A DNA stretch of 64,000 nt from Echinarachnius parma (GCA_037951105.1 JBAMJV010003975.1:62001-126000); one strand, 5' to 3'; numbered from the stretch's first letter, positions 48,225-59,710 are shown. The notes: generated by a model from the sequence alone, not told the origin. Translations and numbers: made by a program.

Positions 48225-48328
48225 CCCCGTAACATAAAGATTCAGAATTAATCGTACGATCAATCAATTGATTAATTGGAATTAATCAATCGTACGATTA
48301 ATCATGAATCTTTATGTTACAGGGCCCA
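48225..48328. mobile_element. Palindromic MITE (CCGTAACATAAAGATTCA ends)
   Basis: GTAACATAAAGATTCAGAAT, then TAATCGTACGAT at the left mirrors ATCGTACGATTAATCATGAA then TCTTTATGTTAC at the right. Arms of about 40 bp surround ATCAATTGATTAATT. Confidence 0.9.
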
Positions 48329-50049
48329 GGTCTAATCTTTGGACCTGTCTGGACTACATCACTGGTGCACTCCATAACATAACACCATCATAAGGCCTTT
48401 GTTTGTGTTTCTTGCAGGTTCTTTCCCCCACCCGTCTACTAACCCCCCCCCCCCCCTCCTCCCTGTTGCCCCTTTTCAGCATTTGTATTTTTCTACACAT
48501 CTGTACAGGATTTACAAAAAAAAATCACACAATATATATATATATACATATATATCAATAAAGAAATGAAAATGAGTTGTGAAATAGCACTATTAAACCG
48601 CTTAATTTCTGTTTGAATTATATTTTTTATGAAATTTCTTTCTTATCTGTTTTTTAGTATTGTCTCATGTTTCTTTTCAAGTATTATATTGTTTCCATTT
48701 GTGATTTGTTATCTCGCACTTGGTATTTTGAGAGATAGCAAGGTATGTTTTAATTTGCCAATTTTTTTTTTCTTCAAACAGTTAAGTTCCTGGCAAGACA
48801 TCTGATCTGTGTAGGTCTCCATTGCTACTCTCATCCTGATAAATAAACACACTCCAGTGCAATTTTGATTAAGTAAAAATATTTTCCCTGTAACTTGTTG
48901 TGCTTGCCTACAAGTTCAATTGTTGCACTGATTTAAATTTTTAAAATGATTGTAAATAAAACTTTGATAATTCTGTTTAACGTGGTCCAAGACTGATCCC
49001 AAAATACTTGAGGTCAGGTCTATGGAGAATGCTTTTTTATATCAATATCAAATCGTCTTTAATGGGTTATTGGTTTATAATAAAAAAAACTGCCAGAGCA
49101 CTAATAAAGATTGAGCACCATTAAAGAATCATGCCAATGGCATCTTTGACTGGAGAAATAATTAGGAATATCTGAAATGAGTAACTTTAGAATTTCAGAC
49201 CTGGTACAGCAATGTATAGCAACGCACAAAGTTAGGACTATAGTCTTCAGTCGTCATCTTGAAATGTCTTATTGGCACAATTTCAAAATGGGGCCCATAA
49301 ATAGCAAACTTCTTGCATTTCTGATTCATATTTTGTTAATACTTTTAGATAATGGTTTGTATTGATTTATGTTTTGGTTTTTTTTAGAGAAATTTGCCAG
49401 GTTAATAGGGCTGTTTGTATCTACATTGTACATGTTTCGGTCTGAAATTCTGTCTATGTTAGCATTTTCTAACAAAAAAATGGAACATGGCTTTTAGCAC
49501 TACATGTGTACATGTAGCTTTATAATTTGACTATCAAGGGCACAGTCTTTATATACAATGCCCTGCAATAAGATGTATGCAAAGCATGGTGTTAATTGTC
49601 CGTCCACACATATAGAAAGCTAATTCTCCCTTAAACATGCCTGTGACTTATTTCTAAGTCTTACAAATACATTTTTATTCAATAAAACCAGAACTCTCAC
49701 ATCATGTTCCGTGTAGTTACTGGAATTTTTTTCTGTATAGTGATGACGATCTTTTATTACAATCACACCACAATAAATTATGACTTGTTATTCATCTTGA
49801 TTCTTTGAAATTTGTGTTTGATAATCTTGCCTATTGATGCATACATGTACATGTACGAGCAATTGTAAAAGAGTTTATTGTTTAATCACGACGCTTTGCA
49901 AAAATTTGTGAAGTCTGTTTGTTGTCTTTAATATGTGCTATTAGATGCTTTCAGATTATAACGGGAATGATTTTATTGCTTCGTTCTGTTGCAATTTAGA
50001 AGACAAAATTTCAGTCTATGAGCTCAGATTATTTTATGTTTCTTGTTAT

Positions 50050-50250
50050 TTTTTTAACAATGTAGACAATTTCTTTCCAGTCTGAATCAAATTATTTTCT
50101 TTGTCTCTTGTTTATTGTTGCGATGTAGACAATTTCTTTCCAGTCTGAATCAAATTATTTTCTTTGTTTCTTGTTTATTTTTGCGATGTAGACAATTTAT
50201 TTCCAGTCTTATACTCCGATGATTTTCTTTGTTTCTTATTGTTATTTTTT
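50050..50250 (+). repeat. Tandem repeat, about 69 bp x3
   Basis: GATGTAGACAATTTCTTTCC then AGTCTGAATCAAATTATTTT recurs near 50062, 50125 and 50188 with TTTGTTTCTTG linkers. The last unit is more diverged. Confidence 0.85.
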
Positions 50251-50904
50251 TTGAAATAATAAATACAGTTTATAACCTTCTATTACAATCTGGCCTCATT
50301 AAATTAAAGAAAGATTGGTCACTATAATAAATGAAAAGAATTGATTAATATTGATTTAATTGTTGATATTGCCTATTTAGAGGAAAATAGCTACAATGAA
50401 CACAGTGTGGACCAGAGTTCCATACTTTATATTATGGTACATGATAACTTCTGGTATTAACGGTCTATATAACAATTAGAGTTTTTAAACATATTCAAAT
50501 CATATTTCCATATATATTGAACATCTGTAAAATAAATATTTTTCATGATGTATGGTAATCTGATTTTGATATTAAAGAGGAAAATATGATCGGGTCAATA
50601 TTAGCTGTAAATTAGCTACCAAAATAAATAGGGAATAATATGGACTAAATCGATAAAGGCTCTCAAAGGCCATGGCAAAATAAGGCTGGATTGTAATATA
50701 GAAATTAAAATAGATATTTATTGATCTAAAATTTGTAAAAAGTCAATACCAAATATATTTAAAGATAATGTTTCCACATATTTGTGTGAAGGAATTATCG
50801 CAGCAAAATACCGCTCTTCAAGAAAGCCAATAGAACCATGCCCAGACTTTGGTGCAAATTTCAAGCCAATACAATGGATTGGTACTTAGTTATTAACTTA
50901 TGTC

Positions 50905-51045
50905 CTTCAAATTTTTCTGCACGAGTAATTACTTTATCTATTAAAAATGCCATAGTAACTTTTATTTGAAATATTAAAATTTCCTTTCAATGTTTCTGCA
51001 TGAGTGATTACTTTATCTAATGCCATAGTGACCTTTTGTTTGAAA
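50905..51045 (+). repeat. Tandem duplication, about 75 bp x2
   Basis: TTTCTGCACGAGTAATTACTTTATCTA and TTTCTGCATGAGTGATTACTTTATCTA start two successive units, both followed by ATGCCATAGT and TTTGAAATAT. Confidence 0.8.
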
Positions 51046-51984
51046 TATCATTAAAATAATGTAGAGGTGTATTCATGACTAGGTTAAACTTTAAAGGAAC
51101 TTAAAAGAATACAAGGTATTTTGGCACTTATTCCATAGTTGATGACTTGTAAACTAGGTCTGCAGAAAAAAAAACTCCATGAAAATAAACACAGTAGTGA
51201 TTTTAGGCTAATTTTCTGATGCCAAATCTCACTTAGCAGCCAGTTTACGTCCCGCCCACATTTAGGGTCCAAAATCAGCAGCGCAATTGACACTTCATCG
51301 GCTTATGTCAACTAGAGAATTTAGAGAGGCGTCGTGTACAGAGACTATGGGGTTCTTTAGATGACGTCACACCAATAGAGGGCAGCATAAAAGGGGCGTT
51401 CCCAGGACAATTAGATATTTACTAATTACCCCAAAATTGATTGATTTCATGGGAAATGACTGCCAAATTCTTTTTCTTGAGGAAAAATTACATGTAGAGA
51501 GCCTAATTGTGAACATTGGGCCATCTAGACGCTGTAGTTCCTTTGATATCAGACCATAGGAATGCACTAAATGTGGACATTTACAATAAGATGTCATCTG
51601 CTGACACTCGTTCTAAACGCATAATGAAATCATCAAAACAGTGGTGTTTTTTCATTCTGCAAATATATCTTTTTCCAATTTTAAATTGCCATTTTACTAG
51701 GGTGTCTAATACTTCTATATTGTTCATTTGTAAGCCCCTATCTTTAAATTGATGCATGACTTTCCGTTACTTGTAATGTTCAATGAATTTCTACTTGAAA
51801 GTATTATTTGAATGAATTCAGCAAGTTTTTAATTGTAATATAGTTGTTTAGCTATATGAGAAAGAGATATATTATATGCAGGAAGTATTTAGCTTTATTT
51901 TTAGTTATGCAGTTTAGTAACGATATATTACAGTATGTCGCTGAAACTGAAATTTCCCTCAGTTTCATTTTTTTGCTCTCAATT

Positions 51985-52283
51985 AAGCCCTGGTCACAAT
52001 GAAACCCACGATAATTCTGACGTACAAAATGTACATTTTTATGTTGTGGTTACATTTTGTCCTACATGAGAAGTTGTCATGGAAGTGGTCGCAATGAAAT
52101 TTAGATGCTTTCACGACAGGAACAGAGAGAAAGAAGTCAGACAATGTTGTGGTTATGTTGCAGGTCTATCGTACAACACAAAATTTTGGACATCCATGTC
52201 ATGTAATTTTTCGTTCAAATGTCGTACGACTGTCATACGATGTTATCATGAACCTGTCATGGCTCCATTGTGAACAGGGCTGT
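51985..52283. mobile_element. MITE (GCCCTGGTCACAATG ends)
   Basis: AAGCCCTGGTCACAATGAAA at the left is inverted at the right as CATTGTGAACAGGGCT. Internal ACGACA and TGTCGTACGAC motifs repeat in both orientations. Its ends resemble those of the 6025 element. Confidence 0.85.
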
Positions 52284-53739
52284 AGTTTATAATGTGCCAA
52301 GCTGTGTGACTTTGTATGATTTATAAAACCATTGTTTTGAAAAACATTTATGGCGACAAATTTTGTGTTGAATTTGTTTAACGATCCCGAGGACGGTGTA
52401 TCGGATTGGGTTTATGTTATGATGGAGTTATTTTAAAATGAATTGTGCCTGTTAATTTGCGTTTCAAGAGGTATTCTGCAATTTTAAATGATTAAATGAA
52501 CTTATTAGTGATATCTAGTTTCAGAACACTTCTTGTATGTTCTGAATGGTCCAGTGAATTATTAATATTATGTGTTCTCTCTATAAGTTGCTTTACATGT
52601 AAGTGCAAACAACTCTTTTCCATGTGTTGATATGAGAACAATGCTTGTTCTTTCAAAACGTGGATATACAATGTAAATGCCCCAGTAGACTTGTACACAC
52701 GTATATCTGTTCAAATACATGTAGGTCTACTTATTATGATATTGAATTTAATATTTAGATCTATATTTAAATCTTTTGATAGATTTTTGAAGCATCTTGA
52801 CAACAGTGATTCAAAAATGTATCCAAATTATACCATTTTCTATGTCTTCATCTACTTGCTTAAATTTCCTTTTTTTCTTGATCTTCCATATTTTATCTCA
52901 TGATAAACAGAATTTCATTGTGGGATAGACATTTCTAAATTTCGAACTATTATGTAAAAAATAGGATTACATATAAACAGAACTTATTGTTTACTTGTAA
53001 GAGGTTGTACGTCGAGAGACATGTGTAACATTGTTCATGTAAGTGTGTCCAAATAATGAAGGGATACCGTATCGGTTTCCGCATTTCTCTTTTATTCAAT
53101 GTCCAAATTCTTCTCTTAGTCATGCCTTGGTCAAGAAATAATGGTATTATTATTAGTAGTAATGGAATGTAAATGTCTGATTTTATCAATAAATCTTTTT
53201 AAGATATGATATGTTTGGTTGTTGCTCTTGTTGTTATTTTTGGACCTGTGTATACTACAGTTGATCTTTGTATTATGGGGTATGGCAAATATGTTAAAAA
53301 GTATAATCAACTGTATAATGTCCCAGAGACACATACATGTACAGTCCCCGTCAAGCCTTAAGAGCCATATTTAAAGAGCCAGGTATTAAAGCAGATTAAG
53401 AAATTATGATTTTACAGTTTCACCTCATGGAATAGCCACGTCAAGACACTCGGCCACTCCCTCATACAAAAGCCATGTCGGTCAACAGGGCTGAATTTAA
53501 GTGGCATGTACATGTGCATGTATACCTAGTACCGACGTGTATTGCCACCTAAAAAAAATTGCCACAAAAATTCCAATACATGGCTCTTACGGCCTAGCTT
53601 CCTGTAAATGGCACATACATGTATACCCACGCAGTACCAACACGTATTGCCATGGAATAGCCTTCGAATAGCTCTGTTTCCCTGCATTCTACAAAAATAC
53701 CAATACACGGCTCAGGCTCTAGCAAAGCTTTACAGGCAT

Positions 53740-53995
53740 GTGTGACTGTAGTCTAGGATCGAGACCCTCGATCGCATGCTGAACTCCGTCGCATCACCTC
53801 TAATAAATCCCACCACCCAACAAGAGAGATCTGCACAACGAGAGAGATCTGCACAACAGCAGTGACCGCTGCTAAAACGTGGCAGCAATCACTGCTGTTG
53901 TGCAGATCTCTCTCGTTGGCGGCGCTATCTATTATGGGTGGTGGGATTATTTTCAGCATGCGATCGAGGGTCTCGATCATAGACTAGTGTGACTG
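53740..53995. mobile_element. MULE-like MITE with perfect 9 bp target-site duplication
   Basis: The element 53749-53986 has ends TAGTCTAGGATCGAGACC and GGTCTCGATCATAGACTA, with arms of roughly 110 bp mirrored inside (ATCCCACCACCC, GAGAGATCTGCACAAC). GTGTGACTG abuts both ends exactly (53740-53748 and 53987-53995). Long TIRs and a 9 bp duplication are features of Mutator-like elements. Confidence 0.9.
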
Positions 53996-54187
53996 GGGAA
54001 AATAGAAAATGTGGTGCACAACTGGATAATGTGCTTTGCATGCCCAATAGAATAGTTCACCAATATTTTCAAATTCTATGCATATATCTCCATAAAAGTT
54101 GTTCCTGGCAACTTGGCTGCTTGCCAGAGGTTTGCCTGGCATAGCAACGACTAATGCATGCAAGGTGGATTCCAAGTATTGTATTCG

Positions 54188-54662
54188 CAGTGGAACCTCG
54201 TTAAAATGATGACCTTTGGTCCTTGGAAATTACCTTGTCATATTGGTAAACCATGTAATGAGTTTGATGACAAATCAATATTATATTCATGGGCGTCAAT
54301 CTGTAATTGATACCCATTCATCAAGGGGATGATCTATTCATTCATCCCCCCCTGATGAATAGGTATTACGTAAGTATCGACGCCCATGATTATATTGACT
54401 GTTAGAAGGGGTTTGGCAGAGCTGCCAAGTCTTCCTGATTTTGCAGGAGACTCTCTGAAAATAAACCAAGATTAATGCATCGGATTACATCCTATCAGAC
54501 AATCTACTGTACCTGTTTATTGTCATTCGGTTGTATGCATTTGATAGATATCTAGTCCCCGATTTCTGATTTGTCCAAATCGTCCCGATTGTTTAATTTT
54601 AATGCCGATAGCTCTGTTTTTTAATTTTTTATTACAGAGCTCTTTATAATAAAGTTCCACTG
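54188..54662. mobile_element. CAGTGGAAC-ended element split by a nested hAT MITE
   Basis: CAGTGGAACCTCGTTAAAAT at the left; the right end reads TAATAAAGTTCCACTG. A palindromic MITE occupies 54288-54391 inside it. No clear target duplication for the outer element. Confidence 0.55.
54280..54400. mobile_element. hAT-like MITE (CATGGGCGTC ends) with 8 bp duplication
   Basis: The element runs from CATGGGCGTCAAT to GACGCCCATG. ATTATATT lies directly on each side, an exact 8 bp duplication as expected for hAT. A second copy sits inverted at 63840-63941. Confidence 0.9.
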
Positions 54663-54874
54663 TACATGTCCATAAGGATAGTTTCGATAGTTTGTATTCA
54701 AGGCCTATATTTTTTTTTTAATGCAGCAGCCTAGTTACATTATAAGCGTTATTTCAGACGATAGGGCTGGGTACGCAACATAAAGATAATCTAAAAAATC
54801 ATCAGTCATCAGTCATAGCTCAACCATTTTCTATTTCTTTACTTCGTATACTCTCAATTTCCTTTTCTAAAGCA

Positions 54875-55495
54875 CTTAGAGTCTTGTTTGCATTAAGCGC
54901 TATACAGGGTGGCCCAAAAAAAACGCGGGGCACTTCCCAAAATAAAGTAACAAAATGAACATATCTAATCCATCGGATAGGGTGTCCTTTCCAATGAACA
55001 ACGATACCAAGAAAAGTAATTTTGGACGTGTAGTTTTTGTTTTAGGGCGCTTTGAGTGAGACCATGTCAGGTTCCTATCTTTGTCAATTTTTACCAAGTT
55101 AGTGCCTGATAAATGAGACTTACTGCCCGACATACCATTGAACACGCGAGTATACCGCGCGCCATTGTTAGTGTGCATTCAGCTGTGTGCCGAGCGGTGC
55201 CGAGAGAATGGGCATAATTGGTTAATAGTATGGTGTGCAGTAAGTCTCATTTATCAGACACTGACTTGGTAAAAATTGAAAAAAATAGGAACCCGACATG
55301 GTCTCACTCAAAGCGCCCTAAAACAAAAACTAAACGTCCAAAATTACTTTGCTTGGTATCGTTGTTCATTGGAAAGGACACCCTATCTGATGGATTAGAT
55401 ATGTTCATTTTGTTACTTTATTTTGGGAAGTGCCCCATTCCGTTTTTTTGGGGCCACCCTGTATAAATTTGTCATATTATTATTATTATTATAAA
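54875..55495 (+). repeat. SINE-like tail interrupted at TATA by a mariner-like foldback element
   Basis: Left of the insert reads AAGCACTTAGAG to AAGCGCTATA; right of it TATAAATTTGTCATATTATT with further ATT. Joining across the TA gives the same type of tail seen intact at 285-345. Confidence 0.75.
54903..55464. mobile_element. Mariner-like foldback element (TACAGGGTGGCCC ends)
   Basis: CAGGGTGGCCCAAAAAAAAC at the left and GGGGCCACCCTG at the right are inverted, with arms of about 230 bp (for example CATCGGATAGGGTGTCCTTT mirrored by AAAGGACACCCTATCTGATG). TA on each side is a typical Tc1/mariner target. The arms contain mirrored ORFs without transposase motifs. Confidence 0.92.
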
Positions 55496-55633
55496 GACTT
55501 TTTTTTAGTCGACAACTAGAGTTACGTAACTTATAGTTGGTATGTAATTAATGCTTACCCAGGTAACCATAGTAAGTGACTAGGAAAACTTTGTGTTGCT
55601 TTAATACTTAGCCTATATCCTTAGAATGGAACT

Positions 55634-56012
55634 ATTAAAGGGACTTAGTAACATTGTCCAAATCCTCAAAATAAAATTGTCATTCTAGCGGTTCCCTCGT
55701 ACCTTGTTGTATTCGTATTAACAATAAAATCATGGGACAGGTTTCGGTTTTTCAAATTTCCCTTTCGTTACAAAGATATGTACGATCGAAGTATTCAGAT
55801 AAGATTATCACTTTGCATTTTTGCTCATAACTTGGCCATGCAATGTCCATTTGACTTGAAATGTTCACACAATACCCTGTGGACATATGAGATAACAACA
55901 ATTTACATTGCATCAACCATTCATCACTTTTTGCACATGTCAACAAAGTTACATTGCATCAACCATTCATCACTTTTTGCACATGTCAACAAAGTTACTG
56001 GATCCCTTTAAA
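55634..56012 (-). mobile_element. MITE family B, inverted copy with internal duplication
   Basis: ATTAAAGGGACTTAGTAACA at the left, AAAGTTACTGGATCCCTTTA at the right. A 46 bp segment (TTACATTGCATCAACCATTC to GTCAACAAAG) is tandemly doubled near its right end. Confidence 0.9.
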
Positions 56013-56040
56013 GCTAGTGGGGTTTTATGAATATGGGCCC

Positions 56041-56470
56041 AGGGGGTGTTTCGTAAAGATTCAAAGTAGAACTTAACACTTAAGTTAGACTTAAACATTA
56101 TGGAGAGCCATTAGTTTCATTGTAAAATTGTTTAACAAGTTAGCATGAAAGTTCATCTGTACTGGTATTTCATAAGAATTAGCATTTCAACAATGATCAA
56201 TCTTTGCGTCACAAAGGTTAAGTCGGGTCACCACGCTGACGAAGGCTGTAGATGACGGCCACAAATTTGGAGAGAAATATTTGTATTGTGGTGATCAAAA
56301 GTTTAAAATGCTAATTCTTGTTAAACAAGTTCTGAAATGTTGTGGAAAGTTTCAAATATTCGCATTTTGGCTCTTTATGTTTAATTATAAAGCTATAAAA
56401 TGACTTTCCATATTCTAAGTCCAACTTAGGATTTAAGTTTGACTTCGGATCTTATCGAAACACCCCCCTG
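56041..56470. mobile_element. MITE family E, copy
   Basis: AGGGGGTGTTTCGTAAAGAT at the left and TCTTATCGAAACACCCCCCT at the right are inverted. It contains an inner inverted pair TAGCATTTCA... and GAATTAGCAT-type sequence. Confidence 0.88.
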
Positions 56471-57930
56471 GTCACCAGGTATGGGATGCCCATACATTTG
56501 AATATACATGTACAGTATGATGAACCAGTCTCTTTGACTTATTAACTAATATAATAATGCAGCATACAAAGTGAAGTAACTAAAGAAAGAAAGCATGACA
56601 ATATACTTGGTCTTTTTGACTACTTGTATTTACAACTGATGTACATGTATTTACAGATCTACAAAAATGTGCTTTATTGTGCTGTAAATTAAAAATGACA
56701 TGGCAAAAGTAATCCCCCTGTCTTTATGGGGGTAAATATCCAGTTTGGACGGGTGAGCTAACTTATCACCTTTAAAACTTTTTTTCTGAAAACAAACATT
56801 CATTGTAATTTTTAAAAATTGGAAATTAAAAAATTAAGAATTAAATTGTAAACAATAACATCTGAATACTTTAGTCAGGCATGAACATAATACAGTAGTC
56901 TCCACTCCAGGTGGCAACATTAAAAAGGTACACCCAAAAGGGGTAGGATTTGACCAAACATTTCCTAAAGTTTCTGTACGAATTGTCACCACTTTATCTC
57001 GTACTCCTTGCACAAAGCCTTCTCGATTGGGTGGCAACAACTGTTGTTGTTTTTCATTGAGTTATTCTCCATTCAAGGGGTGTCCCAGTAAACTTTGTAA
57101 AAGAAATGAATTTCAAGCAAAATATAAACTCATTTTAGTACCGAGATATTTGACCCACTCTTTGAGATACATTTTCCTAAGAACTGGGACACCTACAATG
57201 TTGTCAACAAATTGTATGAGCCTCATATTCACTAAAATTCAGTTAAATAAGAAATATTGTCTACATCTGGTACAATGGCTGGATGTTTTCAAATGAGTTA
57301 CTTTAGGAAGACGCAAGACTTATTATAGTCTGTCCACAAATGAAAATGTTGAAAATTTGCAGCATTTATCTTTATTTAAAGAAACAAAGGGAGAAGAAAT
57401 TGAAGAATATCTTATGGTCAAACAAAGAAATTGTTAAAGATATAACCAATTTCTATGGTTATATTTAAATACATGTATAACAGCTACTGAATCTTAAATT
57501 TAGCTGACAAACTTAAAGCCCACCGAAAATTGCTTGATCTGGTTTTGAACTGATAAATAATTTACTCAATAGGAACTCACTTATACTACCTGATCTAAAT
57601 ATGCACATGTTGCTTTAGATCGGGTAAGCAGTTGCACATAGAGTGCAGTGTGCTTAATAGGTATTGCTTTCAAAAAATCATGAATCGACGATATTAGGTC
57701 ATAAACATAGGCACATACATATACATGTATATTTAGTAGCTGAAAGAAGCTAAAATGAAGAATGCAGAGAAGTACATTGATGCAATTTATGAATGACATT
57801 CATAAAGCAACATTATTTATGATATTTTGTTCACTATGGTTATAGAAATATTACAGGATTCCCTTTCACAGACATCTCCAATTGTTCCTTTCTTTCTCCT
57901 TTGAAAGAAAAATACAAAATAAAAACAAGT

Positions 57931-58284
57931 TTAAGTGAGGCCTGTAAAGTGTCAGATATTGCCCAAAATGACATTTGAGACTTCAATCCTGTACCAAAAT
58001 CATTGTAAGATATGTCTGAATGATGTGTGAAAGTTTCATTGAAAAGGAACACTGCTTTCATGGTTAAAAAAGCGAAAATATGCGTCAGCCTTTAGAACGG
58101 ACGTTTATGAGGTTTATGACCGTTTGAATGATAGATATCGTCATACTAAAGGGGCATTTGAAAAAATCTAACCCTATTTTATTCTTCTCTTACCATAATC
58201 ATAAGCTAAACAACACGGTAGAAGAGAAACGAGGAAGCTCCAAGTAATTTTTGTGGAGTTTGACACTTTACAGGCCTCACTTTA
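57931..58284. mobile_element. MITE family D relative (TTTAAGTGAGGCCTGTAAAG ends)
   Basis: TTTAAGTGAGGCCTGTAAAGTGTCAG is exactly mirrored at the right by TGACACTTTACAGGCCTCACTTTAAA. The interior GAGACTTCAATC and GTGAAAGTTTCATTGAAAA match family D copies. Confidence 0.9.
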
Positions 58285-58514
58285 AACACAATATGCAAAG
58301 TCTTTTCACTTTAACTTAACACTGTGTGCGAAGCATGACTCATTGACTGCTTCAAATTGCAACACTTCAAGCATTCTTTTCTGTTAACTCTGTCATAAAA
58401 TTCCATTTTGATACACTACTAAGTGGTCCATGAATACACACTTTAATCATACAGCATCGCTTCAGAAATACAAATGAGTGGCTTTAATATCATAAAAAGA
58501 AATATATATACAAG

Positions 58515-58699
58515 CATCACTGGTGTAGATCCTTACATGATACCTATCTTTCAGGGGCAAGAAATTAAGAGCTCACCCCCCCCCCCACCCCACATTCTGA
58601 CATAATACCTATTGTTCAAGGGGAGAATTAAATGATCAGCCCCCCAGCCCCCCACACGAACCATAGGTATCACTTAAAGATCTACACCAGCGATAAGCA
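58515..58699. mobile_element. Small TIR element with poly-C
   Basis: GCATCACTGGTGTAGATCCTTA at the left is inverted at the right as TAAAGATCTACACCAGCGAT. It lies just beyond the ERH stop codon and may fall within its 3' UTR. Confidence 0.7.
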
Positions 58700-58782
58700 T
58701 TTACAAAACGAGTACAGGTAATAAAGGCAGCGTCCAATGTTGTTGTTGTTGATGTTAATTGTTGGATGCTGTTCTCTGTGGG

Positions 58783-58879
58783 TTACTTAGATGCTTCTTT
58801 ACTGAGAGTCACATAGATTTTCTCCTTGATCCAGTCTTTGTTCTTTGGCACGTAGAAGCACTTTGAATCCGAATCGAGT
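58783..58879 (-). CDS. ERH: ERH last coding exon (exon 4)
   Basis: On the minus strand this exon encodes LDSDSKCFYVPKNKDWIKEK, then IYVTLSKEASK, with TAA at 58785-58783. NKDWIKEKIYV is the hallmark C-terminal strand-helix of the ERH family, preceded by a variable loop as in other ERH proteins. The acceptor is CCTTCTCCAG and the first base A completes Val from exon 3. No AATAAA lies close downstream; ATTAAA variants occur near 58442 and 58482 (minus strand). The tail SKEASK differs from the RRQAQQ-type tail I recall in vertebrates. A nonsense-bearing copy of this exon lies 180 bp upstream. Confidence 0.97.
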
Positions 58880-58999
58880 CTGGAGAAGGGGAGGAGACAA
58901 TGATGAGTTAAAGAATAAAGAGTATTAAAGTGGCTTTTGAAAATTAGTTTATCATTGAGGACAGCAAGAGAAATACAGGACAAAACACGATTTGAGATG

Positions 59000-59045
59000 T
59001 TTTCCTTGATCTAGTCTTTGTTCTTTGGCACGTAGAAGCACTTTG
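59000..59045 (-). pseudogene. Broken tandem copy of ERH exon 4
   Basis: The copy reads KCFYVPKNKD and then TAG where the true exon has the conserved Trp. Homology to the true exon is nearly perfect for about 45 bases and begins exactly 180 bp away, then ends. It cannot give a normal ERH C terminus. Confidence 0.85.
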
Positions 59046-59239
59046 TAGGGAAACAACCACCATAGCCATAGGCAGGTTTGCTGCTATAGACAGGTGGCCA
59101 AGATAGGTAATTTGGAATTTTGACAGATAGTGTTTTAATTCAATCCATGGAGTAAAACAAACTTTCACGTAGGGTAAAATTCAACCCTCCAATGAAAATT
59201 GTACCCAAAATGTATGTCAGTTTGACACCAGAGACCCAA

Positions 59240-59335
59240 CTTATACAAGACATGACAGATTGTGCATTTTATCGACAAATTCAAAGAGCTCACTGATGTC
59301 GTAGGTTATGGATGGGCTGTTGGGGTGAAACTGCT
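59240..59335 (-). pseudogene. Partial copy of ERH exon 3, copy 1 (open frame)
   Basis: It encodes [20 protein letters not shown] then MHNLSCLV, almost identical in protein to the true exon, with no stop. The 5' part of the exon ([11 protein letters not shown]) is replaced by unrelated sequence. The donor position reads GTATAAG, slightly shifted from the true GTAAGT. Confidence 0.85.
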
Positions 59336-59365
59336 TGTTCTTTAGTTCTTTAAACCCGAGACCCG

Positions 59366-59480
59366 ACATACACTAGACATGACAGATGGTGCATTTTGTT
59401 AACAAATTTGAAGAGCTCACTGATGTTGTACATGATAGATGGACTGTTGGGGTGCAACTGCTTCAGAACTTTGATGTTCT
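59366..59480 (-). pseudogene. Partial copy of ERH exon 3, copy 2 (open frame)
   Basis: It encodes HPNSPSIMYNISELFKFVNK then MHHLSCLV with a GTATGT donor. Several charged residues are changed (D to N, E to K, D to N), unlike copy 1. It is truncated at the same 5' point. Confidence 0.85.
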
Positions 59481-59617
59481 GTTCTTTTAGTTCTTTGACT
59501 AACTTTGGATTTTTGACAAATATTGTGCTAATTCAACCCAAGGTGTGAAATAATCTACATGTAGGACAAAAGTCTCACAAGAATTCAACCCTTTGTTGGT
59601 TTTGACAACCGACTCCT

Positions 59618-59710
59618 CACTTACACTAGACATGATAGATCGTGCATTTTACTGACGAATTCAAAGAGCTCGCTGATGTTGTATGTAGGTGAAACTGCTT
59701 CAGAGCTTGA
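59618..59710 (-). pseudogene. Partial copy of ERH exon 3, copy 3 (internal deletion)
   Basis: About 17 bases (the PNSPSI segment) are missing. The remainder reads [19 protein letters not shown] and ends at a perfect GTAAGT donor. Confidence 0.85.

Larger units (their letters stand above)
46560..58782. other. Convergent intergenic region / 3' UTRs between GALNT2 and ERH
   Basis: Between the two stop codons no coding exon was recognised. 46560-48950 contains a possible poly(A) signal, a MITE A copy, a MITE K copy and two palindromic elements. 48950-53730 is AT-rich and poor in recognised repeats, with several AATAAA motifs (for example near 48952 and 53187), and could be a long GALNT2 3' UTR or plain intergenic DNA. 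53740-58700 is again dense in MITEs. The UTR extents cannot be decided from sequence alone. Confidence 0.7.

Noticed and set aside
54900-55466. Two similar ORFs of 92 and 82 codons on opposite strands as a transposase
   Set aside because: They are mirror images in the arms of the foldback element, with no catalytic motif.
58442-58487. ATTAAA motifs as the ERH poly(A) signal
   Set aside because: Two variants in AT-rich DNA are not enough to call a cleavage site; mentioned only in the ERH entry.
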